From positions 1 through 55,545 of the forward strand of contig NZ_FQUC01000021.1 in NCBI RefSeq assembly GCF_900128985.1: DNA of 55,545 nt, in the 5' to 3' direction. Source of the stretch: Indolivaga macrotermitis (lineage in GTDB: Bacteria > Bacteroidota > Bacteroidia > Bacteroidales > Dysgonomonadaceae). The notes beneath the pieces are model-generated. The model saw only the letters and a program-made list of their open reading frames with translations, searched no databases and had not been told where the DNA came from. Shown here one piece after another: positions 32,946 to 42,846 of the stretch (positions are counted from its first letter, which is position 1; each line of letters begins with the position of its first letter). The translations under genes were made by a program, and so were the position numbers.

Positions 32946-34406
32946 TTAAAAAGGGACATCATTACTAAACCTCTCCGATTGAATTTCATATACAGGTATT
33001 TCATGTTTGTAGTTATAATCAAAGAATTTAGTCATACCTATATTATGTTTGAATTTCACAGTACCAGTAGCTCCATTTCTGTGTTTAGCTATAATTAGTT
33101 CTCCATAATTTGATTCTTTAACTCCATTCTTATCAGTCACTTCAATACCATAATACTCCGGTCGGTGAATGAATATTACCATATCAGCATCTTGTTCTAT
33201 AGCTCCCGATTCTCTTAGATCTGATAATAGAGGTTTCTTATCAGATCTGGATTCATTTCCACGATTTAACTGGGATAACAGAATAAAAGGCACTTCAAGC
33301 TCTTTTGCTATTTTCTTAGCCGTACGTGACATCTTTGCAACTTCCTGTTCACGGCTTCCGCTTTCTTCGTCATTTTCGGCAAGCTGCAAATAGTCGCCGA
33401 CAATTAAACCTAATTGGCCTTTCTTTTTAAGCAGACGGCACTTAGCCCGGATATATCCCATAGATGCACATGGATTGTCATCCACATAAATGGGTAATTT
33501 CCATAGAGTGCCAGCGGATTTCTCTATTAAATCGATTTCTTCATTCGATAGATATCCTGATTTAAACTTTTCAGGATCAACATTAGCCTCAGACAATATT
33601 AAGCGATTTGCCAAACTTACATCTGACATCTCCAGAGAGAAAAATGCAACCGGTATACCTTGCAGAGCCGCTGATTTAGCATGTTGTAGAGCTACGGCCG
33701 TCTTACCCATGGCAGGGCGTGCGGCTTCAATAATAAGATCTCCAGGTTGCCAGCCATTAGTATATTTATTTAAGTCTGCAAATCCAGTATTGACTCCCGA
33801 TCTAATACCTTGACGCGCAAGTTTTATGCGATTATGCATTTCTTCAAGTGCTTTCTTGATTGGGACAGATACATGATCTCCATTTGCTCTACCAATCAAA
33901 GCCTCTTGCAGTTCTTCAATTTTCTTACCAAATCCGAAAAGAACATCTGATATATCAGAATTCAGCATGATTTGCTGTGTAATTTCACGGCCAATAAGAA
34001 TTGCTTTACGCTCTATCGATTTTTGCTTGATGATATTAGCATGAAAAGCAATATGGGCAGCAGAAGCTACTCTTTCGGTTAATTGGGCAATTGCCACTGG
34101 ACCTCCTATTTCTTCGAGTTTATTATCGTTTCGTAAAGATTCGACAACAGTCATCATATCAATAGGTTTACTCTCCTTGTTCAGCCGTCGAATAGAATTA
34201 AAAATAATCTGATGCTGATCTGTATAGAAATCGTCCGGTAGAAGTATTTCTTCAACTAAAGAGAATGCTTCCTTTTCTATCAGAATGGCACCAAGAACGG
34301 CTTCTTCCAACTCTAAAGCTTGAGGAGGAACAAAACCTATATCCGGATTAATCGGGGATAACATAGGTTTGTGCTGGCTTTTCTTGTTGTATTTTGTTTT
34401 TTCCAT
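32946..34406 (-). CDS. dnaB: Replicative DNA helicase, DnaB family
   Basis: A 486-aa helicase. The N-terminal domain starts at about 30 (LELEEAVLGAILIEKEAFSL). Walker A ARPAMGKT is at 229-236, Walker B includes LIVGDYLQL, and HRPEYYGI lies near 420. It unwinds phage DNA at the fork. It overlaps the initiator-like gene by 59 nt, so the start may be at a later ATG. The family length and the overlap are both acceptable. Confidence 0.95.
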   Translation of the reverse strand: MEKTKYNKKSQHKPMLSPINPDIGFVPPQALELEEAVLGAILIEKEAFSLVEEILLPDDFYTDQHQIIFNSIRRLNKESKPIDMMTVVESLRNDNKLEEIGGPVAIAQLTERVASAAHIAFHANIIKQKSIERKAILIGREITQQIMLNSDISDVLFGFGKKIEELQEALIGRANGDHVSVPIKKALEEMHNRIKLARQGIRSGVNTGFADLNKYTNGWQPGDLIIEAARPAMGKTAVALQHAKSAALQGIPVAFFSLEMSDVSLANRLILSEANVDPEKFKSGYLSNEEIDLIEKSAGTLWKLPIYVDDNPCASMGYIRAKCRLLKKKGQLGLIVGDYLQLAENDEESGSREQEVAKMSRTAKKIAKELEVPFILLSQLNRGNESRSDKKPLLSDLRESGAIEQDADMVIFIHRPEYYGIEVTDKNGVKESNYGELIIAKHRNGATGTVKFKHNIGMTKFFDYNYKHEIPVYEIQSERFSNDVPF

Positions 34407-35196
34407 ATTCCTTTTTAGCCCAGTTTAATACAGTCCGGTATAGATTTGTGTAACGTTTTCTTAAATCTTTACGATTCTCGATTTGCTCCACTGTATCTGC
34501 TATTTGCCGGCTTGTATAATCTTCTTTTAGTTTAAAAAACTCCTTTTCTGTAATTTGTGATGGGAAATTTTTAGTGTTGCTGCAATAGGGAGCAGCTTTC
34601 TTTATCCATTCATTAAATTTTTCAAAATCGGGGTGAGTGGGTGAAGAAACTTCTGTTTCTTTCTTATCTCCGTTAGGAGATTCTTTAATAGAATTATTAT
34701 TCTCTTTCTTTACTTTCTTATTATTTGTGCCCTTGCTGTGCCCTATCTGTGTCTTTTGATGTGTTCCTATCTGTGCCTTTAATTCCTGTAACTCTTTTAA
34801 TATCATAGATATATCTGTGTCCTTAACTGTGTCTTTTGCTGTGTCCTCGATATATTCTGTCGAATTGTATTTATCAAATTTACAGAGAGTTATCACATTC
34901 ATCCCTTGGGAAGAATCAGTCGTTATAGATCCATCTTTTTTTAATTCATCCAAAAACGCCCGAACTTTCTTTTCTCCCCATGTCCATTTTTTAGCAAGAA
35001 ATCTTATAGATGCAGGATATTGACCACGTCCGTATTTTATTTCCCGACCATCGATGTACTCAATTGTTACGGCTCCATCATATCGTGCTGATTGTATTAA
35101 ATCTATCCACGCTTCGAACTCCGAAAGTACCCGTGCTTTTGTCCAGAATTTATGAGCAAAGCTTTTACGGTTTAGTTTTATAAATCCCTTATCCAT
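34348..35196 (-). CDS. Phage replication initiator-like protein
   Basis: A 282-aa protein. Residues 1-115 look like a winged-helix domain (FLAKKWTWGEKKVRAFLDEL), followed by a low-complexity lysine/asparagine linker and a C-terminal helical domain (FNEWIKKAAPYCSNTKN, EKEFFKLKEDYTSRQI), the DnaD-like layout of helicase-loading initiators. It is immediately upstream of dnaB, which supports an O-protein or DnaD-type role. Confidence 0.7.
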   Translation of the reverse strand: MDKGFIKLNRKSFAHKFWTKARVLSEFEAWIDLIQSARYDGAVTIEYIDGREIKYGRGQYPASIRFLAKKWTWGEKKVRAFLDELKKDGSITTDSSQGMNVITLCKFDKYNSTEYIEDTAKDTVKDTDISMILKELQELKAQIGTHQKTQIGHSKGTNNKKVKKENNNSIKESPNGDKKETEVSSPTHPDFEKFNEWIKKAAPYCSNTKNFPSQITEKEFFKLKEDYTSRQIADTVEQIENRKDLRKRYTNLYRTVLNWAKKEYGKNKIQQEKPAQTYVIPD

Positions 35197-35378
35197 TATT
35201 TGAAATCTAATTCGTTTTGACCTCTCTTTTGAAGCTCATTTCTATATTCTTTTAGAGCTTCTTTTACCATTGTCTCATTACGCATTAATCCAAAAGGAAG
35301 AATACCGGACAATCTAGCCTCGCAACGGGCTATCCCGTATCTAAGTTGTTCATTTGTATAATCTTTAATTGTTTTCAT
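35196..35378 (-). CDS. Small hypothetical protein
   Basis: A 60-aa protein from the ATG at 35378, which overlaps the methyltransferase stop (35375). It is helical and charged (YGIARCEARLSGILPFGLM). The stop shares its last base with the start of the initiator gene. The family is unknown. Confidence 0.55.
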   Translation of the reverse strand: MKTIKDYTNEQLRYGIARCEARLSGILPFGLMRNETMVKEALKEYRNELQKRGQNELDFK

Positions 35379-37525
35379 ACAACAGCCATTTGATGTTTGT
35401 ATAATTTTCGGGCATTGGCTTCGCATATTACACGAGCCATATTAACTTCTACGGCATTACCTATATACTTTTTCTGCTCGGCTTGAGTACCTATCAAAAT
35501 ATAATCTTTAGGAAATCCCATTATCATTTTGAGTTCAGGAATACGAAGCATTCGCATTTTTATATCGAGAATACCATACATCGCCATAAACTCTTTTATT
35601 TCTTTCATTTTGGGAGAGTCATCTTTATATATTTCATAGATAATAGTATTATCAATAGTTTTGATGAAAGAAGGTGCATGCTTTTGCTCTGTAGATGCTT
35701 CGATTAAATATGGAGGTGTTTTATCCATTCTTGCAATCAAGGTAAAACATGGACTTTCAATGTCTTTTCCTATCCTTCTATATTGAGCATCCATTAAATA
35801 ATGCCATTTTCGGTTTGCTGTGACAGTAGGCGAAGGTTCATCTAATGAAGAACCTACATTGCCGAAATTGGTATTCATTAACCAGTTACGGCAAGTAACA
35901 AGATTGTATTTTGGATTTGCCGTTATTCCTCCTAATGGATTATTGATACTTGCGGCCTTCGATTGTCCGAATTGTTGGTCAACAAAATGACATTGTACTA
36001 AATTCTGCTTGGGATTAGTCATTATTGCTGGACATGGTTTATTGACAGAACTTATTTGACCTCCACCCGAATAGTTGTTCATGAAAAATGGGGATATAAG
36101 AGAAAATCGATCTTTGGTTAATACTGTAGGGCATGGAGATTCCAAATCTTTAGGTTCATCTTTGTAGTTGTATGAACATAAGAATTTGGGACTGACAAAA
36201 GCTAACCTATCCTTAGTTGTTACAGTCGGCGATGGACCTTCAATAGAGTGATTGTGACCATTTCCATAATATGCAGAAAGGAATGACGGTGTTACTAATG
36301 ACTGACAATCTTTTGTCCTCAAAGTAGCTGCCGGATCATTTATATCTGAAATCATTTGATCGGGATTACCTGAATAATATTTTGTCAAGAATGTAGCATT
36401 GACAAAAGAATGATGATCTACTCCAGTAATTGTGTGGGCGGGTCCTTCTATACTTATATTCTTACTATCAGGATGGCCGGAATAGTGTTTACACAAAAAT
36501 GCTTGGACTAAACCGAACCTATTATTGGTTGTAACCGTATTACATGGATCATTGATTGATTTAACCCTGTCATTTCTTTGATTATATTGGACTAAATATT
36601 TTGTCGAAATTAACTGTAATCGACCTTGAGTACTTATTGTTGGACAAGGATCCTCAATTCCAGGAGCGTTATATTTCCCATTTTGGCTCATCGAATTGTA
36701 TTTTAATAGAAACTTATCTTTTCCTCCTGCTACAAATTTTATAAGTCCGGATAATATCCTATCGAGAGTAGCTTCTACCAAAGGTTTTTTTCTGCCGAAT
36801 ATAGACTCACCTTCATCTGAGAAATTAAGACATTCTTTTACAGGTTTCCATTTCAGGAGACTATTAAATAAATCTTTTGTACCTGTTTTACTATGAGTTT
36901 GACTTGGCCATGTAATAGGTAAATCTTTTCGGGCGAATATTCCAAAAAAACGCTTTCTACTTGTATATGCACCATAATCAGCAGCATTAAGTATTCGATA
37001 ATCGAAATTGTAGCCATATTTTTTGACCTCATTTATCCATCTGCGATAATGCTTTCCATTAGTTGAAGAAATAGGTTTTCCTCTCTCATCAAGATCTCCC
37101 CACGACATGAACTCTTCTACATTCTCTATTTGTATATAGTCCGGTTCAAGATTATGAATGTATCTGAATAAATGTTCCGCTAAGGTACGGCTATCAGCAT
37201 CTCTGGGTAAGCCACCTTTTGCTTTACTAAAATTTGTACATTCTAAAGAAGCCCAAAGAACAATTTTTGCATTTGGATATTGTATTTTATTAAGTTTAAT
37301 ACATAACCATATTTTAGTAAGATCCAGCGTTCTTATATCTTCTGTGAAATGTAAAGCTTCAGGGTGATTTTCTGCATGTGAAGCTATTGCATTGGCATCA
37401 TGGTTTACACATGCTATTACTTTAGCGCATTGTTCCCCTTTCAGACGGGCATTTTCTACACCTGTCGATGTACCTCCAGCTCCGCAAAATAGATCTATAT
37501 ATAGGAATCGTATATTATCCATCAT
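35375..37525 (-). CDS. C5-cytosine DNA methyltransferase with ten tandem internal repeats
   Basis: A 716-aa enzyme. Motif I FCGAGG is at 13-18, the motif IV region SLECTNFS holds catalytic Cys96, and ENV is at 134-136. The final motif GNAVEVN is near the C-terminus. Between about 271 and 620 lie roughly ten degenerate units of 33-37 residues, each with an F-L-x-x-Y start, an SI-x-x-P-x-P-T-V-T-T-x-D-R centre and an L-V end. Ordinary family members have one or two. It transfers methyl to cytosine, probably protecting phage DNA. It overlaps its neighbours by 4 nt at each end. Motif IV lacks the usual proline (LEC rather than PPC). Confidence 0.9.
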   Translation of the reverse strand: MMDNIRFLYIDLFCGAGGTSTGVENARLKGEQCAKVIACVNHDANAIASHAENHPEALHFTEDIRTLDLTKIWLCIKLNKIQYPNAKIVLWASLECTNFSKAKGGLPRDADSRTLAEHLFRYIHNLEPDYIQIENVEEFMSWGDLDERGKPISSTNGKHYRRWINEVKKYGYNFDYRILNAADYGAYTSRKRFFGIFARKDLPITWPSQTHSKTGTKDLFNSLLKWKPVKECLNFSDEGESIFGRKKPLVEATLDRILSGLIKFVAGGKDKFLLKYNSMSQNGKYNAPGIEDPCPTISTQGRLQLISTKYLVQYNQRNDRVKSINDPCNTVTTNNRFGLVQAFLCKHYSGHPDSKNISIEGPAHTITGVDHHSFVNATFLTKYYSGNPDQMISDINDPAATLRTKDCQSLVTPSFLSAYYGNGHNHSIEGPSPTVTTKDRLAFVSPKFLCSYNYKDEPKDLESPCPTVLTKDRFSLISPFFMNNYSGGGQISSVNKPCPAIMTNPKQNLVQCHFVDQQFGQSKAASINNPLGGITANPKYNLVTCRNWLMNTNFGNVGSSLDEPSPTVTANRKWHYLMDAQYRRIGKDIESPCFTLIARMDKTPPYLIEASTEQKHAPSFIKTIDNTIIYEIYKDDSPKMKEIKEFMAMYGILDIKMRMLRIPELKMIMGFPKDYILIGTQAEQKKYIGNAVEVNMARVICEANARKLYKHQMAVV

Positions 37526-37731
37526 TTCATCAATTTATATCCATCCATATAATTACCAACCCGATAAGATTTAACTACATTATTTTCGGATATAATACCC
37601 AGTACATGAAGTTCATTCGTCGATCTCCAAAACTCAGATTTACTCATATCGGCCATATTATGACAAAGGAGATAACTGTGTATCTCCTTTATTCTTGCTT
37701 CAATTTGTTCTTTATTTCGTCTCATAATCAA
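37522..37731 (-). CDS. Small hypothetical protein
   Basis: A 69-aa basic protein (RRNKEQIEARIKEIHSYLLC, SEFWRSTNELHVLGI), probably helical. It is coupled to both neighbours by overlaps (4 nt downstream, 20 nt upstream). It is not recognised. Confidence 0.55.
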   Translation of the reverse strand: MIMRRNKEQIEARIKEIHSYLLCHNMADMSKSEFWRSTNELHVLGIISENNVVKSYRVGNYMDGYKLMK

Positions 37732-40234
37732 TCATATCAAATAAGGTTGGCATACTTAATTCATATTCAAGCGACTTTAAATAGAAAAGCCCATCATCGT
37801 AATATTCAGGCTTCAACTCAGTAGATACAGCTTTTCGCTTCATCTTAAGAGACATATAAGCAGTTGAGAATAAACCTCCGAACGGATCATCTACCGTATC
37901 ACCCTGATTGGTAAACCGGTTAATCAAACGTTCAATAATATCAAGCTGAAGCGGACAAATATGTTTTTCTTTCTTCCGGTTAGCCTGATTGGCATTGAGT
38001 GTATTCATCCGGTTAATATCCGTCCAAACAAGATCATTCGAAGATGTAGGCGGGATCATCATAAATTCTTTAGATAACCGGCCGGATTCCATCAGATCAT
38101 TACACACCCTCAAATGTTCCTGAAAATTATACACATGCGTTTTATCGAACTCTTTCCACATATTGCAGATTGTACTAGGCTCGAATGTTTTCAGTTCATC
38201 ATACGATAAAAACCTGTTACCGTTAGATTTCCAATAAGCATGTGCATCTAATTGCCAAAGAGAAAGAAGGTATTCATCGATTTTCTTTACTACCGGATCA
38301 TCAGCATAGGCATTTGACCTGTCAGTAGGTATTTTTCTAAACAGATATACATATTCAGGTAGACCAACTCCCATTTTAGTACCGTCTTTACGTTGTTCGC
38401 TCCAACCTAAACGGTATGTCTGGTTGTTTTCACGAACTACATCGGTCGTTATGGTAATCTTACCTACTAAAATAAATCCGTGCTTTCTGAAATGGTAAGA
38501 TACATCCGCAGCAAAGTCTTCAATAGAAGTAAAACCCGTTCCAGTCTGATAAGAATACCGGATGCGGTCTTTAATATGAATCGCAGCTATCCGACCGGGC
38601 TTTAATGTTCGAAGTAAATTTGGTGTCAGATAATCCATTTGTTTAAAGAATTCCTGATTCCCATTGTTGTGTCCGAAATCGTTGTAATTATCAGAGTATT
38701 CGTAGTGATCACCAAAAGGTATTGATGTCAGAATCATCCCTGTGCGGTTATCTTCCATCTCCTGATGTATAACTACCGTATCATCATTATATACCATCGC
38801 ATCACCGACCTTGTGTGATCGACGGCCATTAAATATTTGTCTTTTCATGTCGTGTGTAATTTTACTTGAGTTCAACCCGTATTTTCTAACCAGGTTAATC
38901 ATGTTCTCCTGAAGCTTTACGTGATTTCTCCATTTCTCAAAGAGAGTTTTTAATACTTCCCTTTCATTTTGGGTATAAATGATGTAAACATGTACTTCAT
39001 TTACCTGCCTGAACCTGAATACACGGTGCAGGGCCTGTATAAAATCATTGAACTTGTAGTCTATTCCTACAAATACCATATTATGACATACATGCTGAAA
39101 ATTACATCCGGATCCCGCAATAACAGGCTTAGTAGAAAGTACCTTGTATTTACCATTCGAAAAACCGATAAGTAAATCTTCTTTGTCCTGATTCTTTTGA
39201 GAACCATAAACCGAACGAAGATCAAAACTTTTAAATTTCTTCTCAATGGCCGTGCGTTCCGATTCTCTGTGATGCCATAGAATCCAATTCTTATCAGGCT
39301 CTTTGCTTACAATTTCTAAAGCCTTGTTAACCCTTAATTCTACTGTTTCCGATTTCTCACGGCTTACATCAACTAAGCTCTTGGTATTATCCTTAAATAG
39401 AACAGGTTCACCTTTTTTATTGAGAATAACATTATCAGTCAGATATTCAACTTCTATCTCGTGGATATGAAGCTTAGGTAAATTATAGCCTTCATCAGAG
39501 AATCCGAGATCAGAAGGTTTATTAATAAATACAGCCCATGTAGATACCCATTGCCAGAACTCCTGCTCTTTGTTTTCATAAAGGGTTAGGTTGCCGGCCG
39601 TTGTGCTATCTCGCTTAAAAAAGCGTGTCAAAGCATGCCCACGATCAATTACTCCCAGAAAGTCAGCATAATTGAGAATCTCAATATAATCGTTCGGGGT
39701 AGGGGTTGCAGTTGCAACAAACCTGTATTGTATCTTTTTAAAGAAAGTAAGTACATAACTCGTCGTTTCAGTAGAAAGATTCCTGAGAATAGATGCTTCA
39801 TCAAAAGACACCCCACAAAACTTAGAAGGATCGATATCTCCTTTTCGTACACGTTCGTAATTGGTAACATATATCTTTACGTCGTAACTACTTATGCTGT
39901 CAGTATCGGTGATATACTCAAGATCCAGTTCCGAATGAAAGAATTCTTTATTATCCCGCTTAAATTCACCAACAACACCCAATGGCATACAAATAAGAAA
40001 AGGCTTATTCTCTTTGCGGATGCATTGGTAAGCCAGTTCAAGTTGCATAACTGTTTTAGTTAGTCCGAATGATGCGAAAATTGCACGACGACCGCCTTTT
40101 AAACACCATTGCGTGATAGCTTTGGCATGAGGTAATAAATCTCCGATAATACCATCCGGCTCAAAACCATATTCTTCTGCTATAACTATTTTATTTTCGA
40201 GAAATTCTACATACTCTTTATTTTTAGTTTCCAT
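37712..40234 (-). CDS. SNF2-type helicase fused to DNA methylase
   Basis: An 840-aa two-part protein. Residues 1-460 are helicase-like: ASFGLTKTVMQLE at the Walker A position, FDEAS as a DEAD-like box, SATPTPND and a C-terminal QALHRVFRFRQ motif VI. Residues 463-840 are an N4/N6-type methylase with TSIPFG (motif IV-like) and DPFGGLFST (motif I). In related phages I recall two separate genes. Here the junction is in frame, and at residue 463 an ATG is preceded by TTACACACGAC, the leader motif used elsewhere in this prophage. The methylase could therefore also be made alone. It is likely part of DNA modification. Confidence 0.85.
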   Translation of the reverse strand: METKNKEYVEFLENKIVIAEEYGFEPDGIIGDLLPHAKAITQWCLKGGRRAIFASFGLTKTVMQLELAYQCIRKENKPFLICMPLGVVGEFKRDNKEFFHSELDLEYITDTDSISSYDVKIYVTNYERVRKGDIDPSKFCGVSFDEASILRNLSTETTSYVLTFFKKIQYRFVATATPTPNDYIEILNYADFLGVIDRGHALTRFFKRDSTTAGNLTLYENKEQEFWQWVSTWAVFINKPSDLGFSDEGYNLPKLHIHEIEVEYLTDNVILNKKGEPVLFKDNTKSLVDVSREKSETVELRVNKALEIVSKEPDKNWILWHHRESERTAIEKKFKSFDLRSVYGSQKNQDKEDLLIGFSNGKYKVLSTKPVIAGSGCNFQHVCHNMVFVGIDYKFNDFIQALHRVFRFRQVNEVHVYIIYTQNEREVLKTLFEKWRNHVKLQENMINLVRKYGLNSSKITHDMKRQIFNGRRSHKVGDAMVYNDDTVVIHQEMEDNRTGMILTSIPFGDHYEYSDNYNDFGHNNGNQEFFKQMDYLTPNLLRTLKPGRIAAIHIKDRIRYSYQTGTGFTSIEDFAADVSYHFRKHGFILVGKITITTDVVRENNQTYRLGWSEQRKDGTKMGVGLPEYVYLFRKIPTDRSNAYADDPVVKKIDEYLLSLWQLDAHAYWKSNGNRFLSYDELKTFEPSTICNMWKEFDKTHVYNFQEHLRVCNDLMESGRLSKEFMMIPPTSSNDLVWTDINRMNTLNANQANRKKEKHICPLQLDIIERLINRFTNQGDTVDDPFGGLFSTAYMSLKMKRKAVSTELKPEYYDDGLFYLKSLEYELSMPTLFDMIDYETK
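38846..38858 (-). promoter_or_regulatory. Internal leader motif before an in-frame ATG
   Basis: Minus-strand TTACACACGACATG lies inside the helicase-methylase gene, with ATG at 38848. The same ACACACGAC motif directly precedes the starts of at least six other genes. This suggests an internal initiation site for the methylase half. Confidence 0.5.
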
Positions 40235-40344
40235 TTTAATGTAAGTTTAACCGGGCCCGATTGGTTAATACTCTTCGTAACTGGTGAGAAACTCGACCTC
40301 TCACACAAATACCACCTCAAAAGAGGATTATTTACAGCTATTGG

Positions 40345-42003
40345 TTATATATTCTTACTTAATAAATTAATAACTCCACTTTGTACACTCATCTCAACAT
40401 CATCACGTGCCCCGGTAATCGCATTTGATACAGAGCGTTTTTTATCAATAATATCATATATATGTTCGTCTATCGTGTCTTTTCCAAGGAGATAAACACA
40501 ACTGACAGAATCAACCTGTCCGATCCGGTGAGCTCTGTCCTCACATTGTTCACAATCTGCCGGATGCCATGGTAATTCGAGAAAAGCGACACGGCTTGAT
40601 GCGGTTAGAGTAATACCCACACCGGCAGCTTTGATAGAACAGATAATTAACTGCACTTTCGGATCTTTCTGAAACTTATCGACATTAGCTTGACGAGTTT
40701 GTGTATCATCATCTCCAAGGATAGTCACAGCAGCCGGAAATGATTTTTTTATCATGTCCTGAACCTCTCTTAAATGGGTAAATAAGATTAGTTTTTCGCC
40801 TGAATCAATTACATCAGAGATATATTCGATTGCATCTTTGATTTTACCACGAGCCGAAATATTTTTGAGTATTCCTATACGGACCATGATTTCTCCTTTC
40901 ATGGACTTCTGGATCTGGGTATCCGTAGCTTGTCTGTAACGCTTCAGGTAATCTTCCAAATCAGCCAAGGCGTCATTGTATTCTTTACGAGTAGTGATGT
41001 TGCAAAGAACGATCTGTCTCATTTTAGCAGGTAATTCTTTTAGTACATCGGCTTTCTCTCTTCTGTAAAAGCAATTCTTTTTTAGCAGGTAATTAAGTTC
41101 ATGATATCTATCACTACTATCGCAATAAGATGAAACGAAATTTTTATAACCTCCGAAATCTTCCATACGATCCAAAATCCCAAGTTGGGATATTAAATCA
41201 TTTGGCTTGTTAACGACAGGTGTACCAGTAAGCAGATATACATATTCTTTTCCAACAGAAATACCTTTAACAAACTTTGTTGTTTGAGTTTTGATATCTT
41301 TCACTCGGTGACTCTCATCACATACAATAGATTTAAATAACTTTATCTTTGATTTGAACTTGATGTGATTAAGCCGTAATGGGACTTTCTTTCCATCTTC
41401 ACCGATAGGCTGTTTAATTTCAGCTACGAAATACTTCTTTAGACTTTCATAATTGACGATAAATATATCAGCATATCGCATTTGATAAAGCATATCCCAC
41501 GTATCCTTGATGCTATCAGATAGAATTGTGGCTTTATGATTGCCCCACATATCAAACTCTCTTTCCCAGTTTATTTTAAGAGAAGAAGGACAAATCACTA
41601 AGCATGGAAAAGCCTGTGCTGCAATTACAGTCGCTATAGCCTGAGCCGTCTTTCCAAGCCCCGGCGCATCTCCTAAAATTGTTTTTTTGTGAATTAGGTT
41701 ATAAGCAACACCTTGACGTTGATATCCGAATAGTTGACGTTTCAAAGGTATATCCTGTTCGAGTATTGGCATTTCAGGGATTCTCATATTGGAGATAGGC
41801 TTTGGAGCCGGTTTATCTCCTATTTGAAATCGGTGAGTTTTCGCGAACTGATTAATATACGATCTACTCGATATCGGTACGAACCATGATTTATCCTGAT
41901 AATTGAATTGTCTGCCAGGTATAAGTTTTATATCATTTACTATATTTTGATTATAGTCGAATAAAATATTAAAACCTCTAGGTGTCTCTATAATTTTACG
42001 CAT
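40345..42003 (-). CDS. SNF2-family DNA helicase (HARP-like N-terminus)
   Basis: A 552-aa helicase. The N-terminal 60 residues resemble a HARP-type domain (FNYQDKSWFVPISS). Motif I GLGKT is at about 118-122, motif II is DESHR, motif III is LLTGTP, and motif VI is DRAHRIGQ. It is a double-stranded DNA translocase probably acting in phage replication or recombination. It overlaps the nuclease-like gene by 16 nt. Confidence 0.9.
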   Translation of the reverse strand: MRKIIETPRGFNILFDYNQNIVNDIKLIPGRQFNYQDKSWFVPISSRSYINQFAKTHRFQIGDKPAPKPISNMRIPEMPILEQDIPLKRQLFGYQRQGVAYNLIHKKTILGDAPGLGKTAQAIATVIAAQAFPCLVICPSSLKINWEREFDMWGNHKATILSDSIKDTWDMLYQMRYADIFIVNYESLKKYFVAEIKQPIGEDGKKVPLRLNHIKFKSKIKLFKSIVCDESHRVKDIKTQTTKFVKGISVGKEYVYLLTGTPVVNKPNDLISQLGILDRMEDFGGYKNFVSSYCDSSDRYHELNYLLKKNCFYRREKADVLKELPAKMRQIVLCNITTRKEYNDALADLEDYLKRYRQATDTQIQKSMKGEIMVRIGILKNISARGKIKDAIEYISDVIDSGEKLILFTHLREVQDMIKKSFPAAVTILGDDDTQTRQANVDKFQKDPKVQLIICSIKAAGVGITLTASSRVAFLELPWHPADCEQCEDRAHRIGQVDSVSCVYLLGKDTIDEHIYDIIDKKRSVSNAITGARDDVEMSVQSGVINLLSKNI

Positions 42004-42359
42004 GATGACGTCGTGTTATTTATCATTTGTAATACTTTCAGGTGTTCTCCTCGCTTTAGCATTTGATAGGTAAACTGAAGTACCTTATATCCGTGAATTT
42101 GAGCGAGGTTTATTTTGACCAAATCATTCTCATAACCGTCACCGCCCCTTGTATGACGACCACCTGTAAATTGACCGCCATTAACCTCTATAATAATTTT
42201 AAGTACAGGCATTAAGAAGTCAGCCCGGAATTTTCTTTTTGTAGGTAAGAAATGAGAGAAAGGTACTTCCGGCATTGTGAACCGATCTACTTCTTTGAGC
42301 TTTTTGTGAAGTTCAGAATATAGAACCTTTCTCTCGATATTTCCTGATAGTTTCATCAA
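41988..42359 (-). CDS. DUF559/VSR-like endonuclease
   Basis: A 123-aa protein with a PD-(D/E)xK-like core: FRADFLMPVLKIIIEVNGGQF, followed by GYENDLVKINLAQIHGYKVL and a FTYQML strand. This pattern fits DUF559/VSR-type nucleases. A second ATG one codon in (42356) is equally possible as the start. It is coupled to the SNF2 helicase and may act with it on branched or mismatched DNA. Confidence 0.7.
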   Translation of the reverse strand: MMKLSGNIERKVLYSELHKKLKEVDRFTMPEVPFSHFLPTKRKFRADFLMPVLKIIIEVNGGQFTGGRHTRGGDGYENDLVKINLAQIHGYKVLQFTYQMLKRGEHLKVLQMINNTTSSCVKL

Positions 42360-42835
42360 TAGACGGTTTCGGATTCGTCCATTTCTGCGGGTTCCGCTTC
42401 CGGTTCTTCATCTGTTTGAACTTCGTTTGTGTCAAACTCATTAGCTCCATCGGCTTCTTCTTGAAGTTTTTCCTGATACTGATTAAATAGATTGTGATCG
42501 TATTCAGTCATATTCTCAACGAAGCTTTCGTCTGTGTCAGAACGGGTAATAAGTTTTTTGTTTTTAGTGGGTGTATGCCACTGAACGGTACATTCAATAT
42601 TACGGTATTCATAACCTGCTGCAATTTTGTCGGATAGGCTGTTAATTGATTCAGCTTTTTCGTTGATCTGGCTACCATACTGGGATGTCACAGCTTTCTT
42701 TTGATCTTCAAGTCTGCGTTTGTTTTGAGTTTCAACTGCTAATTGTTGAGACATCTGCATCTTTTCATCATCTGTAAAATAATACTCCAAATTGCGTTGA
42801 CAAGTCTCATACTGACTTTTTTCTAAATCGTTCAT
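42356..42835 (-). CDS. Hypothetical coiled-coil protein
   Basis: A 159-aa protein with an N-terminal coiled coil (QQLAVETQNKRRLEDQKKAV), a short strand region and a long acidic C-terminus (DEEPEAEPAEMDESE). It lies between the nuclease gene (4-nt overlap) and the NinB-like gene. It is not recognised. A recombination-related role is suggested only by its neighbours. Confidence 0.6.
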   Translation of the reverse strand: MNDLEKSQYETCQRNLEYYFTDDEKMQMSQQLAVETQNKRRLEDQKKAVTSQYGSQINEKAESINSLSDKIAAGYEYRNIECTVQWHTPTKNKKLITRSDTDESFVENMTEYDHNLFNQYQEKLQEEADGANEFDTNEVQTDEEPEAEPAEMDESETVY

Positions 42836-42846
42836 AAGTTTAAATT

